A stretch of 64,000 bases of DNA from Fragilaria crotonensis (taxonomy: Eukaryota; Bacillariophyta; Fragilariophyceae; Fragilariales; Fragilariaceae): NCBI GenBank assembly GCA_022925895.1, contig JAKSYS010000070.1, positions 62,001 through 126,000 of the forward strand, given 5' to 3'. Under the pieces are notes generated by a model. That model worked only from the letters and a program-made list of their open reading frames with translations, was not told where the DNA came from and searched no databases. The translations under genes were made by a program, and so were the position numbers. Of this stretch, positions 53,291 through 63,338 are shown in pieces (within the stretch, counting starts at the first letter, position 1; every line of letters starts with the position of its first letter).

Positions 53291-53614
53291 AAGATTTGCT
53301 TACAGCGAAAAAAAAATTGCTTACGGAATGAAATTGCTGACGGAATTTGCTTACCATAAGCAAATCTATTGTAAGCAGAAATTTGCTTATGCATACAAAA
53401 TTTGCTTACTGGGAGATTAAATTTGCTTACAGGGACTGTCTTTTCTACGTAAAAACATACCAATTTTAAAACACCTAAATAAAATTTACTTACAGCAAAG
53501 AAGAATTTGCTTACGAAAATCAAATTTGCTTACAGAAAAAATTTGCTTACAAAATTTGCTTACCGGCATAATTTGCTTACTGATTTTGCTTACTGTCAAG
53601 AAAAATTTGCTTAC
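53291..53614. repeat. Irregular array of the word TTTGCTTAC
   Basis: Twelve exact TTGCTTAC words occur in 324 bp, eleven of them as TTTGCTTAC and nearly all in direct orientation, with variants ATTGCTGAC, TTTGCTTAT and TTTACTTAC. Spacing is irregular (about 10 to 85 bp), so this is not a simple tandem repeat. Two reverse words (ATAAGCAAA, GTAAGCAG) lie within. On the minus strand each word reads GTAAGCAAA, like a 5' splice donor. Confidence 0.85.
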
Positions 53615-54011
53615 GATGCAGCAACCTTGCCGGCTCGGATGGATCATTACGATTGCTAAAATTCTCGCATCATGCAAATCGGAGCAAGGCTGGCGCGCAA
53701 ACTCAACTGCCCCTAACGGTACGGCTGGAACGTGCATGGGCCGGACCTTCCCGGGTGATCTCCGCAACTGTAACTGGTACTCTACTAGTAGCAGCCTACA
53801 CAACTAATGCACAGGTATGGACGCGACGTGAAATCAGAGACTTTCGGAAGTCATTAAGTCAGTTGTTAACAGTTTGCAACCTTGAATGCGCTTGCAGGAA
53901 ACCTACTGGTACTTGAGAAGGAAACTCAAGGCTCTCCAAAAGTCTCCTTCTACCAAGCTCGGACTGAAGCCCGTCTAATTCAAAGAAGAAGGAAGATGAA
54001 ATGGTACGGCA
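53615..54011. other. Spacer
   Basis: Between the TTTGCTTAC array and the VASt gene. Short frames without domains. Confidence 0.4.
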
Positions 54012-55214
54012 CTACGCCGGAACAGGGAGGGATTCCTTTTTCGTCAAGCGTTTCGATAGCGACCTTCGCAAGACATGCAGTGAGGCTTTGATTCGGGCTT
54101 TGGCTGGTGCTGGGTCCATTTCCCAATCGTCGTCCTCCTCCATCTCCTCGCCCACTATGCAGATCCGTTTTCGCTCCGCCTCGTAGGCCACTTCAACCTC
54201 ATCCATACTATTGGGCTCATGCTCCTTCCGACGTTTTCTTTCAGTAGCAATCAGAGCCTTTTTCGCCACATTAGTCCAGGATGACAGCACCTCTCGTAGA
54301 GTGGCAGACGACTTGCTACTTATTTGGCTTTCAAAAGGACAAGATTGGGAGAAAACGGCCTGTGCGGTCACACGAAGAGAGCATATTTTCTCCGGCGTCG
54401 ACGTGAAAACCCATTGTTCGCGAACGACGAATCGATCGGAATACGGAATATCCTCCAACGAAGTCGTGGACTCCATCACAACACATGACTTGGAGTACAC
54501 TGTCAAGACTTGAGTTTTCGAAGCTTGGGCGTGCGAGGGACCAAAGAACGGCGTCCGAGTTGGAGTTTTGAACCGAATCAGTCGTTTCTTCGATTCTCCC
54601 CATTTTGAGTATTCAATATCCAAGTCACCACCCTGTCGCTGAAAGTCCACAAATGAGAAGGGAGCGTCATCTCCGAAAAAAATTTGAAAGAAATCCTTAG
54701 CATGAAGCGACGAGAACTCCTCTTCTACAATCATATTGGCAAGAGGAGCTGGAAGAACATGGTCTGCGGTGCTTTCAAGCGATTTTCTAGGCGATGTACG
54801 ATCGTCACTGTTCATTTCGTCGCTCGAATCCGCTGAAACGACTGTAGAAATAGTGACTTGATGGGGAAGGTCAAACTTAGACTCGTGATAGTTTTCGCTC
54901 TTGGGAGATTTCCCGCAGTAGGTGGCACAGTCAGGCAGACCCATCTTTGCATACGCCCCTCCAAATAACAAACCAGCTCCTGCCAGAAAGAAAAGTGGAT
55001 GCGCAATAGCCAAGAAGGCAATGCCCACCGTGGGCACACCGTAGCTGACGATTTTACCCCAAGTGGCGGGAGAATAGTCGGAAAGGGTTATAACCGAGGA
55101 AGCGTCTGACTTGATTTCTTCCTGTGTATCAGAGGATAGCCTTGCAATCAGCGGAATGGATGCGACATCGCGTGGGTCAGGCTCCAGCACCTCAACCATG
55201 CTTGCCTTGGTCAT
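54012..55214 (-). CDS. VASt-domain membrane protein (GRAMD1/Lam-like lipid transfer)
   Basis: ATG 55214 (MTKASMVEVL) gives 400 residues; the longer open frame starts with TTG. A hydrophobic region at about 55-88 (VPTVGIAFLAIAHPLFFLAG) forms one or two membrane helices. From about 170 to 330 the sequence fits a VASt/StART-like fold: DFFQIFFGDDAPFSFVDFQ, RLIRFKTPTRTPFFGPSHAQ, QVLTVYSKSCVVMESTTS, and PYSDRFVVREQWVFTS followed by a helix-rich end (LREVLSSWTNVAKKALI). VASt proteins of yeast and animals move sterols at ER contact sites. A basic, acidic-patched tail follows. The membrane segment lies before the domain, unlike the usual GRAM-VASt-TM order, and no GRAM domain is seen. Confidence 0.75.
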   Translation of the reverse strand: MTKASMVEVLEPDPRDVASIPLIARLSSDTQEEIKSDASSVITLSDYSPATWGKIVSYGVPTVGIAFLAIAHPLFFLAGAGLLFGGAYAKMGLPDCATYCGKSPKSENYHESKFDLPHQVTISTVVSADSSDEMNSDDRTSPRKSLESTADHVLPAPLANMIVEEEFSSLHAKDFFQIFFGDDAPFSFVDFQRQGGDLDIEYSKWGESKKRLIRFKTPTRTPFFGPSHAQASKTQVLTVYSKSCVVMESTTSLEDIPYSDRFVVREQWVFTSTPEKICSLRVTAQAVFSQSCPFESQISSKSSATLREVLSSWTNVAKKALIATERKRRKEHEPNSMDEVEVAYEAERKRICIVGEEMEEDDDWEMDPAPAKARIKASLHVLRRSLSKRLTKKESLPVPA

Positions 55215-57436
55215 TGTCAAGCTTGACGTTCCCTCCGTTTTTGAGATGTTTTGGCCCCTCTTCCAATCAAAGTAGCCAGTCAAGAATTAAGACGTCTCAT
55301 CATAGTTTTTTCTTCGAATATCCATAGATGCATAAGGTCCGTTGTGCCATTTAAACATAATACGTGCAGTCGGCATAATTAATGAAAAGTTCTCTCTCAG
55401 TAATAAGAAGGACGGCCAACGCCTGTTTAACGGGTTTTCTATACTTGCAGATTATTTGAGCTTCGAATGTTTTTCACAACAGGTTTGAACGGAAACAGGT
55501 CGTCGCCGTGCCGAGTCGTCATGCCATCATGCGTACTAGCTCCAAACGGGTTGCAAGTGTACCTCCGATAAAAATAGGCAGAGCATGCAAAAACTCTGCG
55601 TCAGCTCGTTCAAACCTAGTACATCTCTACAGGAGTTTTAAATCAAGTCCACTCGAACTGAAGAACACTCACAGGATAGGGTTGAAAGCACGTGTATCAT
55701 GTACGTGCTCCTGGTGTGTCCATAAATAACACGGACGGCGCAACAGCATCATGACAACACAACAACATTGACAACGACCTTTTGGCCCAACTACCCGTTG
55801 GCATCCTTTGGGGACAAGTCTTCTCCTATTCTAAAGAGATTGATGAGATCATTCCACATGTACAACTCTGATTTGTGATGGTGTATCCGATGGACAAATC
55901 ACGGAAGGCAGCACAATTGATGGCGGTGTCTCATATTCCAAGTTACTCGGAGGAATTGCGAAAGGAAGTTTTGAAAACTCAACTTCTCAATCGACTGTTG
56001 ATTGGACCACCATTGGACTTTCTTCTGGAACATCACTTGGCTGGTCATCTGATAGAATTCTCGATGGCAGGCTTAAGGGAAGAATTCCTGACTAGCTGCG
56101 ACAACAATAATCGAGGAATGCCTTTGGGCGGGATGGAACATAAGGGTCAGACGGCTTACTCAATCGTAGTTCAGGTGGGATCGCTGTTGACTGATGAAGG
56201 CATCATGGCAGGAAAATATTTGGAGTGGGCATGAGAGTTAGGAAGAAACAGCACTGGGTTTGTCAGATGGAATGTTTGACGGCATTGCTGATTGCTCATC
56301 CGACTATCCGCCAAGACTATGAGACTGATAGCCGGCGGGCGGATTTAATTCCCGATTGGCGGGTCCGTGATGGGAATCATTGAAGGCACACTCAATGACA
56401 TGTCCAACTATTGAACTCTTGGGGAAGCAGTTGTGCCTGGCACAATGTTGTGAATCTCAACTTCTCGGTTGACTGTTGGTTGGAGAGTTGGCTTGATCGG
56501 CAACGGACGGCCTGCGATAACTTACTTGGCTGGTCCAATGGAGAATTTTTGATGCCAGACGGAGGCGACAGGAAGGCATGAATCCTCGACTGCAACAATG
56601 ATGTAATGCCCAAATGAATTACCTGATAGTGCAACGACAATATCTTGCAGCAGCAGGAAAGAAGGAACTCCTGATGTCCTGGCTCTATTAAGCTAACAGC
56701 CGTGGCAAGTGACTCAAAGTCATAAACTTCAGTTCAAAGATGCTAAGCAAACTCTATTGGGTTGAGACTGTGTTAGTTTACTACATTGTAAATCTGTGAT
56801 TTTAATTGAGCTTGCATGATCTTTCTATGAACAGAGAGAACAAACATGAATCATAGTCAATAGTCAGCCGAGACCTACTACGCATGTACTTGCAGCTGGT
56901 AGTACAGTACATGTACTAACATCTACCGGTAGTAGAACGAGCTCGAGCGGCGTTGAAAAAAGACGTGCGCACGCAGTGGCCTATAGACGCTTATTTCTGT
57001 CACGTACAAAATGTACACACGTCTACGGCAATTGTTTTTGTTTTTCGAAGGTACACTTGCAACCCGTTTGGAGGTCGTATGTATGCGCAGAGATTCAAAG
57101 AGAGTCGCTGGAACTCCAGTACTGTAAATACAGTACAAGTACCCGGTACTGTACTTGGGACCTGGAACAACCAGCACTATGCGCAGAGGTGTAGAGGATA
57201 GGGTAGGTCAACGTCAACGTATCGCTTTGTTGAAACCTTGAATTGGCCTCTCCCTCGCACTGATGGCCAAGGCGAATATGATACATCCATCGACCCAAGA
57301 CTATTGATTGTCCACCATGTTTCAAAAGGGAAGCTGCACGTTTTCATGCTAAACCCTGTATTGGTACCTCGAGTGTCCAAGCATCGTGTTGGAGTTCATG
57401 CCACGAATGCAAACACACTATCAAGGCTCCACCACT
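55215..57436. other. Repeat/relic-rich spacer
   Basis: Contains an open plus-strand frame at 55875-56234 (119 aa, unknown family) and a diverged second copy of part of it at about 56455-56640. Both share CTCAACTTCTC, a GACTGTTG(A/G)TTGGA core and ACTTGGCTGGTC. The second copy has stops, so this looks like a broken tandem gene duplication. 56880-57180 is GTAC-rich. Nothing else could be named. Confidence 0.4.
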
Positions 57437-58433
57437 TTACTGGTTCCAACCAGAATTGCTCCTCCACTCTGCTGAATTGACCACAACTTCGTACTCGTTG
57501 TAGGGTGCCACTCGAACGTAGTCGTTATCACCCATCAGCCAGACGACCATATTGCTTCTCGCTTCAGTCACATTATACACGCCATGAACATGCTGTCCCA
57601 GATGAACAACTGCCATTCCAGGAGTAGCGAGGCTTACATTGGTCGGCGCAATGTCTGTATCAGCATCGCCTATTCCACGTACGCTCTTGAAATATAGCGG
57701 AGCAGCTTCTGTTGTAGGTTGAAGGCAAACATTAATTGTTACGGTTGAGGCGTCTGCGTGTTCCGCAAGGTTGGTATCCGCATCTGGGTGGTACTGCACC
57801 ACGAAGCCGTAGTCTGAAGAGATATCACCTTCTGCAACGCGATTTGGGAACATAACATGCGCCATGGGTCTGAAGACGAGATCGGGAGAGTGCCGCAACA
57901 AAGTTGTCAAATCCTACTTGGCTGAGAAGACATCCATAACGATTCATTCCGTTGGGACGCCTCATGGGTATCCGAGAAGCTTCTTGGTAGGCTAGCTCGT
58001 CAAGAAAGAGGCTAACGAAATCATTTGTAAACACCTGAATAGTGTAGACGCCCTTCTTTTCAGTTGTATGAAAGAGCGCCTGCAGCATCCCAATAGATTT
58101 CCTTCGAATGGCATTCGAGATTCGTGGATCCAAAAATCTGTTCATAAACTCATCATTAATCTCGTACAATATTGGATGCTTGCGTCCCCATTCAGTCCTC
58201 GCTTCCTTCAAAAGATCGTTGTGTTCTGCCCAAAAGTCGACCCCCTCCATTTCACCTCCAGACGTGGAGGCCACCTGAGGCGCTCCAAGCCCTTGCGCTC
58301 TTGTCAGGGCACTGGTCGACACAACTGCGCACTCCCCACTAGTAGCACGAACCCCCATTACCATGGTTACCACCACCAACAATAGCAACGACAAGGACAG
58401 CCCCAATAGGGCTTCGTCATTTTTGCGGAACAT
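57437..58433 (-). CDS. Secretory 2OG-Fe(II) oxygenase with one frame slip
   Basis: ATG 58433 begins a signal peptide or anchor (LLGLSLSLLLLVVVTMVMGV). The N-terminal part (FLDPRISNAIRRKSIGMLQ... RPNGMNRYGCLLSQVG) runs to about 57905. The conserved continuation LLRHSPDLVFRPMAHVMFPN is in the next frame, so one extra base near 57895-57912 (TTT run) breaks the ORF. The C-terminal part holds the catalytic core: GFVVQYHPDADTNLAEHADA with the His-x-Asp pair, then HVHGVYNVTEARSN with the second His and the 2OG-binding Arg. Related enzymes hydroxylate secreted or glycosylated proteins; the substrate is unknown. It is either an assembly error or a young pseudogene. It lies on the same strand as the MBOAT gene. 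Confidence 0.75.
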
Positions 58434-58805
58434 TTGAGCAAATGTGACAACTGCATATCGCACATGGGGCAGTCGTATACATCTGAATCTGATGTGGATA
58501 TTCTCACTACGGTACAAGTACTCATAGTGCTACCTGGTACAGTATGATAGCCGACAACTGCTACTGGCACCAACTGAACACGACATGCTTGTCACAGCGG
58601 TCCTCCCCTTAACAGTTCCCAACTCCAAATGATCATCCTTGTGGTGAACCGTACATGATGAGTTCACGGGTGAGGGATAACAATCACGTAATTTTGAGGA
58701 TGTGAAGATAACGGGGTGCCACGTAGCTACCGGTGGTTCTTAAACGAACCCAGTGCAAACATTCGCACAGTGGTCCGAGAAAAACTCTGCATGTCTGCTA
58801 TGCTA
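58434..58805. other. Short spacer
   Basis: 372 bp between two minus-strand genes. It is the likely promoter of the oxygenase and 3' region of the MBOAT gene. No element recognised. Confidence 0.4.
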
Positions 58806-60129
58806 TTAGATCTTAGAAATCTCCTTTATGAGAGGAAACCCAATTCCAGCATGGTCAAAGAAGTTGGATACGACATAGGGCTCGCAAAACCAGTGAGCAA
58901 CTGGCAGCGCCAGCATGACTAGCACCACTGTCCTCAAAGGAGCAGGCACAGTGTTAACGAACTGAACCACAAGCTTGGATCCTCCGATCGAGTACTCGAG
59001 CGCGATTATCAATGCATTCCATATGAAAAAGGCTGTAGATCCTCCAAGTGGTGTAGCGTAGCAAAGCGGCGCACTGCACGATCCATCTGTTCCCAACTCG
59101 TGAGTTCGGGGTTGGAATACAAAAGAAAGGATCCACTCGTGAAAAAGTCCACTGGCCAAAATGCTCCACCAGCGGCCAAGGCCCGTGGAACTTGGTTCTT
59201 CCGGAGAGGTATGTAAACCCCACGTTTCAAAGCTGAATGAATAACTCGATTCCAACGCTTTCCCCAGAACTCCGACGGGGATGTAGCAGTGAAAATTGGA
59301 TTTTCCATCACTGTCTCGCATTTATATCCTGTCAAGAGGACAGTGGCAGCAATCAAGCCCTCGGCCGCAGTCGTAATGAATGATTGGAAAATGATACCCA
59401 TGGCACAATTGTTTGCAAGTTGTGCTGGGTCCCATATTCTGCTTGCCAGATGCCACGGTTGGTCTTCAAACCTTCCAAATGGTTGGTAGTGTGAAGGGCG
59501 AACGAGCGATACCATGACGCCCAGAGTAAACAGGTATATGAAGAACCATTTTACATGAGTTGCAACGTCCTTCAGTGACGCCTTGACGTACTTGCTATCC
59601 CTGTGGTTGTATTGCAAGGTCATGGGACATCCGCAATAGTGGACATACGCACCCATCGAGTTCAAATAAGAGGGAACGCAACCGTGCATTGCTGGACAAC
59701 CAAAGGGAGTGAGTGAGTCATGCAGCTCTTGCAAATGAAATTAAATCATGGCGGCTTACCTTCCGTCGTGTGAAAGATTCCGAGCGTTGGAGCAATCGCT
59801 CCAAAACAAAATTTCATAAATTTGTTTCGAATATCAAATAGCTCAACTCCGAAGTGCGGCACGATAATCCAGAACGGCATCAGAACACCGTAACCCAAAA
59901 GATACGATAGAGGCGTGCCTGGCTTCTTGACGATGTACACGTAGGTGATGGCCCCTGTCAACGCCGCCATTGCTGACATTGCGCCAAAAATAGCGAGTGT
60001 CTCAACCCACCAGATGATGGAGAACATGTACAAGCCGTATTCTGTGTCCGCAACGATGAACGAGAAGAGAGCTTCTCTGTCATCAGTGTCGAGTTTATAG
60101 GGGAGCATCCAAGTCAATGATCCACTCAT
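58806..60129 (-). CDS. Wax-synthase-like MBOAT acyltransferase with one frame slip
   Basis: Exons are 60129-59760 and 59691-58806, with a 68-nt intron (GTAAGC...CCAG) that restores G|CA in frame. Multiple membrane helices are present. The family pair FWGKRWN (about 59250) and SGLFHEW, with the catalytic His of membrane-bound O-acyltransferases, is present, followed by FFIWNALIIALEYSIGG. Between them the frame changes at the T-run around 59158-59161: ALAAGGAF reads in one frame and LASGLFHEW in the next, fitting one missing T. The family transfers fatty acyl groups to fatty alcohols or diacylglycerol in the ER; substrate is not predictable. The full protein would be about 420 aa. The break may be a homopolymer assembly error. 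Confidence 0.8.
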
Positions 60130-60713
60130 TGTTCGAAAATGAACGTCTCTTTAAGACGAATCGACCCAAGCGCGAATTGTGGTGATGGTTGATGATCCCT
60201 GAGCTCTCGGGACTTGGCACCAAGCACTGCACCAAGATGTGCAGATTCAAGACATGTCGGATTTATGACATACACAGTATGCGTACTACCTTGTACCCAG
60301 TACCCAGTACGATTGTAGTAGAGTAGTGCTAAAGTACCGGTAGTTCGTTGGCTTCAACGTGAATCGTGATTATGCATACTAGAGCGTGCATACAGTAGAA
60401 GAAGCAATTGAATATCCCATCTCCCAATCCAACACATCGCCAGTCCTTCGACGTACACCTGGTATGATCCGAAATCCAAAACCTCCTACTCGAGTACCTT
60501 GTACCATGTACACATGTAGCATATGTATATTCTGTTGTTTAGCATTTTTCTTGTCGTCAGTCGTCACATCTTGTCAAGAACGGGCGAGTACTGTACATCG
60601 CAAGCCGACGCCGCACACTGGAGATCGGAGGTACCATGTACCACAGACCTATGATACCGTTACAAAGCTGACAGTACTTGTAGTGTGTCATCAGCGATCT
60701 ACAGCACCTGTAC
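60130..60713. other. GTAC-rich spacer left of the Crypton pair
   Basis: Promoter region of the MBOAT gene on the left and several GTAC phrases (60295-60340, 60490-60520). No gene. Confidence 0.45.
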
Positions 60714-60961
60714 TACGAATGTATCCGGAATTCATGCGTCAAGGCATACCACTTAATAGGGCGTCGTACGTGTGGGCTTTCGTATGTTAAAACTCTACCA
60801 GAAGATAGCGTACACACAATAAATGTACGTCGAAGTATGATGTTACGTAAATACATTGCGAAAAACCCTCCGAGTCCAAAAAACCTCCGAGTCCAAAAAA
60901 CCTCCGAGTCCGAAGCAAACCTATCATGTGCCGAGCTCATTGTTGCTGGGAGCTCTCCTAA

Positions 60962-61231
60962 CTAAATTCGAAGATTGGGATTGAGATTCCCACTCCTTTT
61001 GTCCCTCCTAAGCCTATTAATAATGTCAGTCACACTCGTCTGCGGTCCGTATACGTTGTAGATCATGTCAATTGCCCTATGGGAAGTGTGGCCCAAGCTC
61101 ACGAGATCACGAACCACATCCCAGATAACCTTCCTTCTGGTGTACTTGTACTTGACCCGTCCTCGCTCAGTTTCGGAGAACAGCCTTGCAGGCTTTCTCC
61201 CCCCGACTCCGTGTAGATATTCAGTCCACAA
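60962..61231 (-). CDS. GCR1_C-like DNA-binding domain of the Crypton-like element
   Basis: The frame stays open upstream of 61231 (…HPDAESKSLYDL), so this is the C-terminal exon or end of a longer protein. Signature: LWTEYLHGVGGRKPARLF, ERGRVKYKYTRRKVIWDVV and IDMIYNVYGPQTSVTDIINR, then RLRRDKRSG. This matches the GCR1-like activator domain that fungal and stramenopile Cryptons join to their recombinase, presumably for binding the element ends. A near-identical copy is at 63587-63856. Confidence 0.7.
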   Translation of the reverse strand: MWTEYLHGVGGRKPARLFSETERGRVKYKYTRRKVIWDVVRDLVSLGHTSHRAIDMIYNVYGPQTSVTDIINRLRRDKRSGNLNPNLRI

Positions 61232-61950
61232 GTCGTAAAGACTTTTGGATTCGGCATCAGGGTGGCAGGATTCGTCATGGCAAGGGCAGGTGCAAGCAAG
61301 GCTCGCTCACCAGCAGCAACGTCATCTGCAGCAGTTCCTTCCCATTTTCAGCTCCATCGTTAGCATTAGTTGTTGTTGCCGTTGTCAATACTGCTCGTCG
61401 CGGGATGGCTGTAGAGCCATTCTTCTCATATTCCCATTCACAATTTGAAACCCTGCTCCATAGCCTGCATTATTCCAGCAATCTGCCCGGTTCCACATTC
61501 TCACGCCTCAAACTCATAAAGCCACTCTGCAATTGCAGCATCCAGTTCTGAAGTTTATCGCCACTGATTTGGTTGTTCTCCAGAATTCGCATGTTCAGAC
61601 GTCGCGCATTGAGTCCTTGCAGTGCTCCTCCATTGTCATCCACATTGTTGTTATTAGCACCAGCAGCGAAACCGTCAAGATCCGGCAGCCTTGGAATTTC
61701 ATCAATAAACACAGTGCCTTGGTTTCCACTGACAATGATTGGCACCTTCGCAATTGGATTCTGTCCATCAAGAATAACGGTTCCCGTATCGGCCAAATCC
61801 GCTTTCACACGATCGCGATCCGTTGCAGAAATGAAATCGCATGCAACACTTGAATAAACAAGCCAAAGCACAGCCTTACCAAGCACAATTGCTGCCGATT
61901 CGGGAAGTAGTTGACGATATTTGGAACCACTTTTGTAAGAACAAATGTTT

Positions 61951-62178
61951 TCAACGTGTTGAGTCGCACAAAGAGTTGTCGATCACATAATAGCAAGCCC
62001 CACCCATACACAACTTTTCCGCCACTTTGCAATCTGGGTACGGCAACTCAACATCATCATAGCAATCTGAAACGCGACCCTTTCCTTTCCAATGGCCTCT
62101 GGTGTCCTTGTCGCCTTTTGAGATGCCACAGCGCCGAACATGCGTCGATGCAAATTTCCGAATACTGTGACTTCCCAA
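61951..62178 (-). CDS. Tyrosine recombinase C-terminal fragment of the Crypton-like element
   Basis: HSIRKFASTHVRRCG carries the catalytic His-x-x-Arg box of tyrosine recombinases. After it come DTRGHWKGKGRVSDCYDDVELPYPD (split at RVSDC for reading), in which the Tyr is a candidate nucleophile, and KVAEKLCMGGACYYVID. This block is common in diatom integrase-like proteins. Further fragments of the same protein probably lie on the minus strand up to about 63200 (for example GDWEQRWQSTKCAEVNDFVV near 62760-62700), in other frames. Confidence 0.65.
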   Translation of the reverse strand: MGSHSIRKFASTHVRRCGISKGDKDTRGHWKGKGRVSDCYDDVELPYPDCKVAEKLCMGGACYYVIDNSLCDSTR

Positions 62179-63338
62179 TAGACCTCCCGCTTTGGAACTC
62201 TTGCAACTTTAAGACCTTCTGACCGAAGATGTTTTGTGCTGTCTCCTTAGCTTTTGTCCACCACCAGGAATTGTGATGTCGTCCGAAAAAGCAAATACAT
62301 ACGGCGAAGCCATCGCGATGCACTTGCTCGCAAGTTAGTTTCCAACCACAATCCCAAACTAATATACACACAAAAAACAGGGTTCATACTTCCGAGGACA
62401 ATCTGCCATGGCGCATCGCATTCATCTTGCACATTCTTGCTCCAATTCAGGCGTTTTCAACGCATTCTTGAAATTGTCATGCACTCGAATGTGGTCCATA
62501 ATTACCTGTGTTGTGTCGTCAATTCTAGCAATCATGTGAAATTGAAAGTTCATAAGTGCTGGCATTCCATACTTCCAAATTGCTGAAGTGTGAGGACCAC
62601 CAAATGTCTTGAATACCCTCATGAAGGCTGAAATTCGTTTTCAACCATCGGTCGCCTTGTTTGAGATGCTGCACCTTGTTTTCTCGCGCTTCTTTACATA
62701 CCACGAAGTCATTAACCTCTGCACACTTTGTTGATTGCCATCGTTGCTCCCAGTCGCCAACCATGTAGACGATCAGGCATATGAAAGGAAATTGCCTTTT
62801 TCCAGAATGCAATGGTGTTCGCACGTACTGCTGGTCGAATCATTGTGTCGGTGCAGGATCAGGGACACTGAATGTTCGCATATTCAGCCAACAACAATTC
62901 TTCCGGTGTTACTTGCCTTTTCTCTGCCTCAGTATAAACACGGTTATACTCATATTGCTGTCCGTCAAGCGATGGACACTGGACATCAAGCTGTCCAATA
63001 TCCGTTTGTAAACCTTCTGACCTCTCATTGCTATTTGTGCATATGTGGCACGGAACAAACAGATCAAACATCGAAGTACTCGAAAAATTCCAACAGTTCA
63101 TGTTGTTCTTTGGTACACATCCTACAGATAGTACGAGTGATGCCAGTGCCAAATTGAAGCAAATCGATCGGAATATCCAATCCTGCATGCGCGTACGCTG
63201 CATTCTGGATATTATTCCAATCCTGATACAGGCTACACAAATCTACGTTCCAGATATTATACAGTACTACAGTATTAATTTTCTCGCCTTCACGAGTATC
63301 CACGCGTGCATACCACTTGGGTGGTATTTTCCAGATAA

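Larger units (their letters stand above)
60714..63338 (-). mobile_element. Crypton-like tyrosine-recombinase element, first of two tandem copies
   Basis: The unit is 2,625 bp. Its left part (60714-61374) recurs at 63339-64000 with only two substitutions and one indel noticed over about 660 bp. Minus-strand coding fragments include a tyrosine recombinase end (HSIRKFASTHVRRCG) and a GCR1_C-type DNA-binding domain, the pairing known from Cryptons. No RT or RNase H is seen, so it is not a retroelement. A small hairpin (ATACCAC-TTGG-GTGGTAT, 63310-63327) lies just inside the right end. Three 17-bp CCTCCGAGTCCAAAAAA-type repeats sit near 60865-60912. Coding parts lie in different frames; introns or decay cannot be told apart here. 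Confidence 0.7.

Noticed and set aside
53291-53614. CRISPR-like array
   Set aside because: The repeated word is only about 9 bp, the spacing is very uneven and the setting is eukaryotic.
60713-60940. 75-residue minus-strand ORF at the Crypton end
   Set aside because: It is made of the CCTCCGAGTCC repeats and shows no domain; it is probably untranslated terminal sequence.
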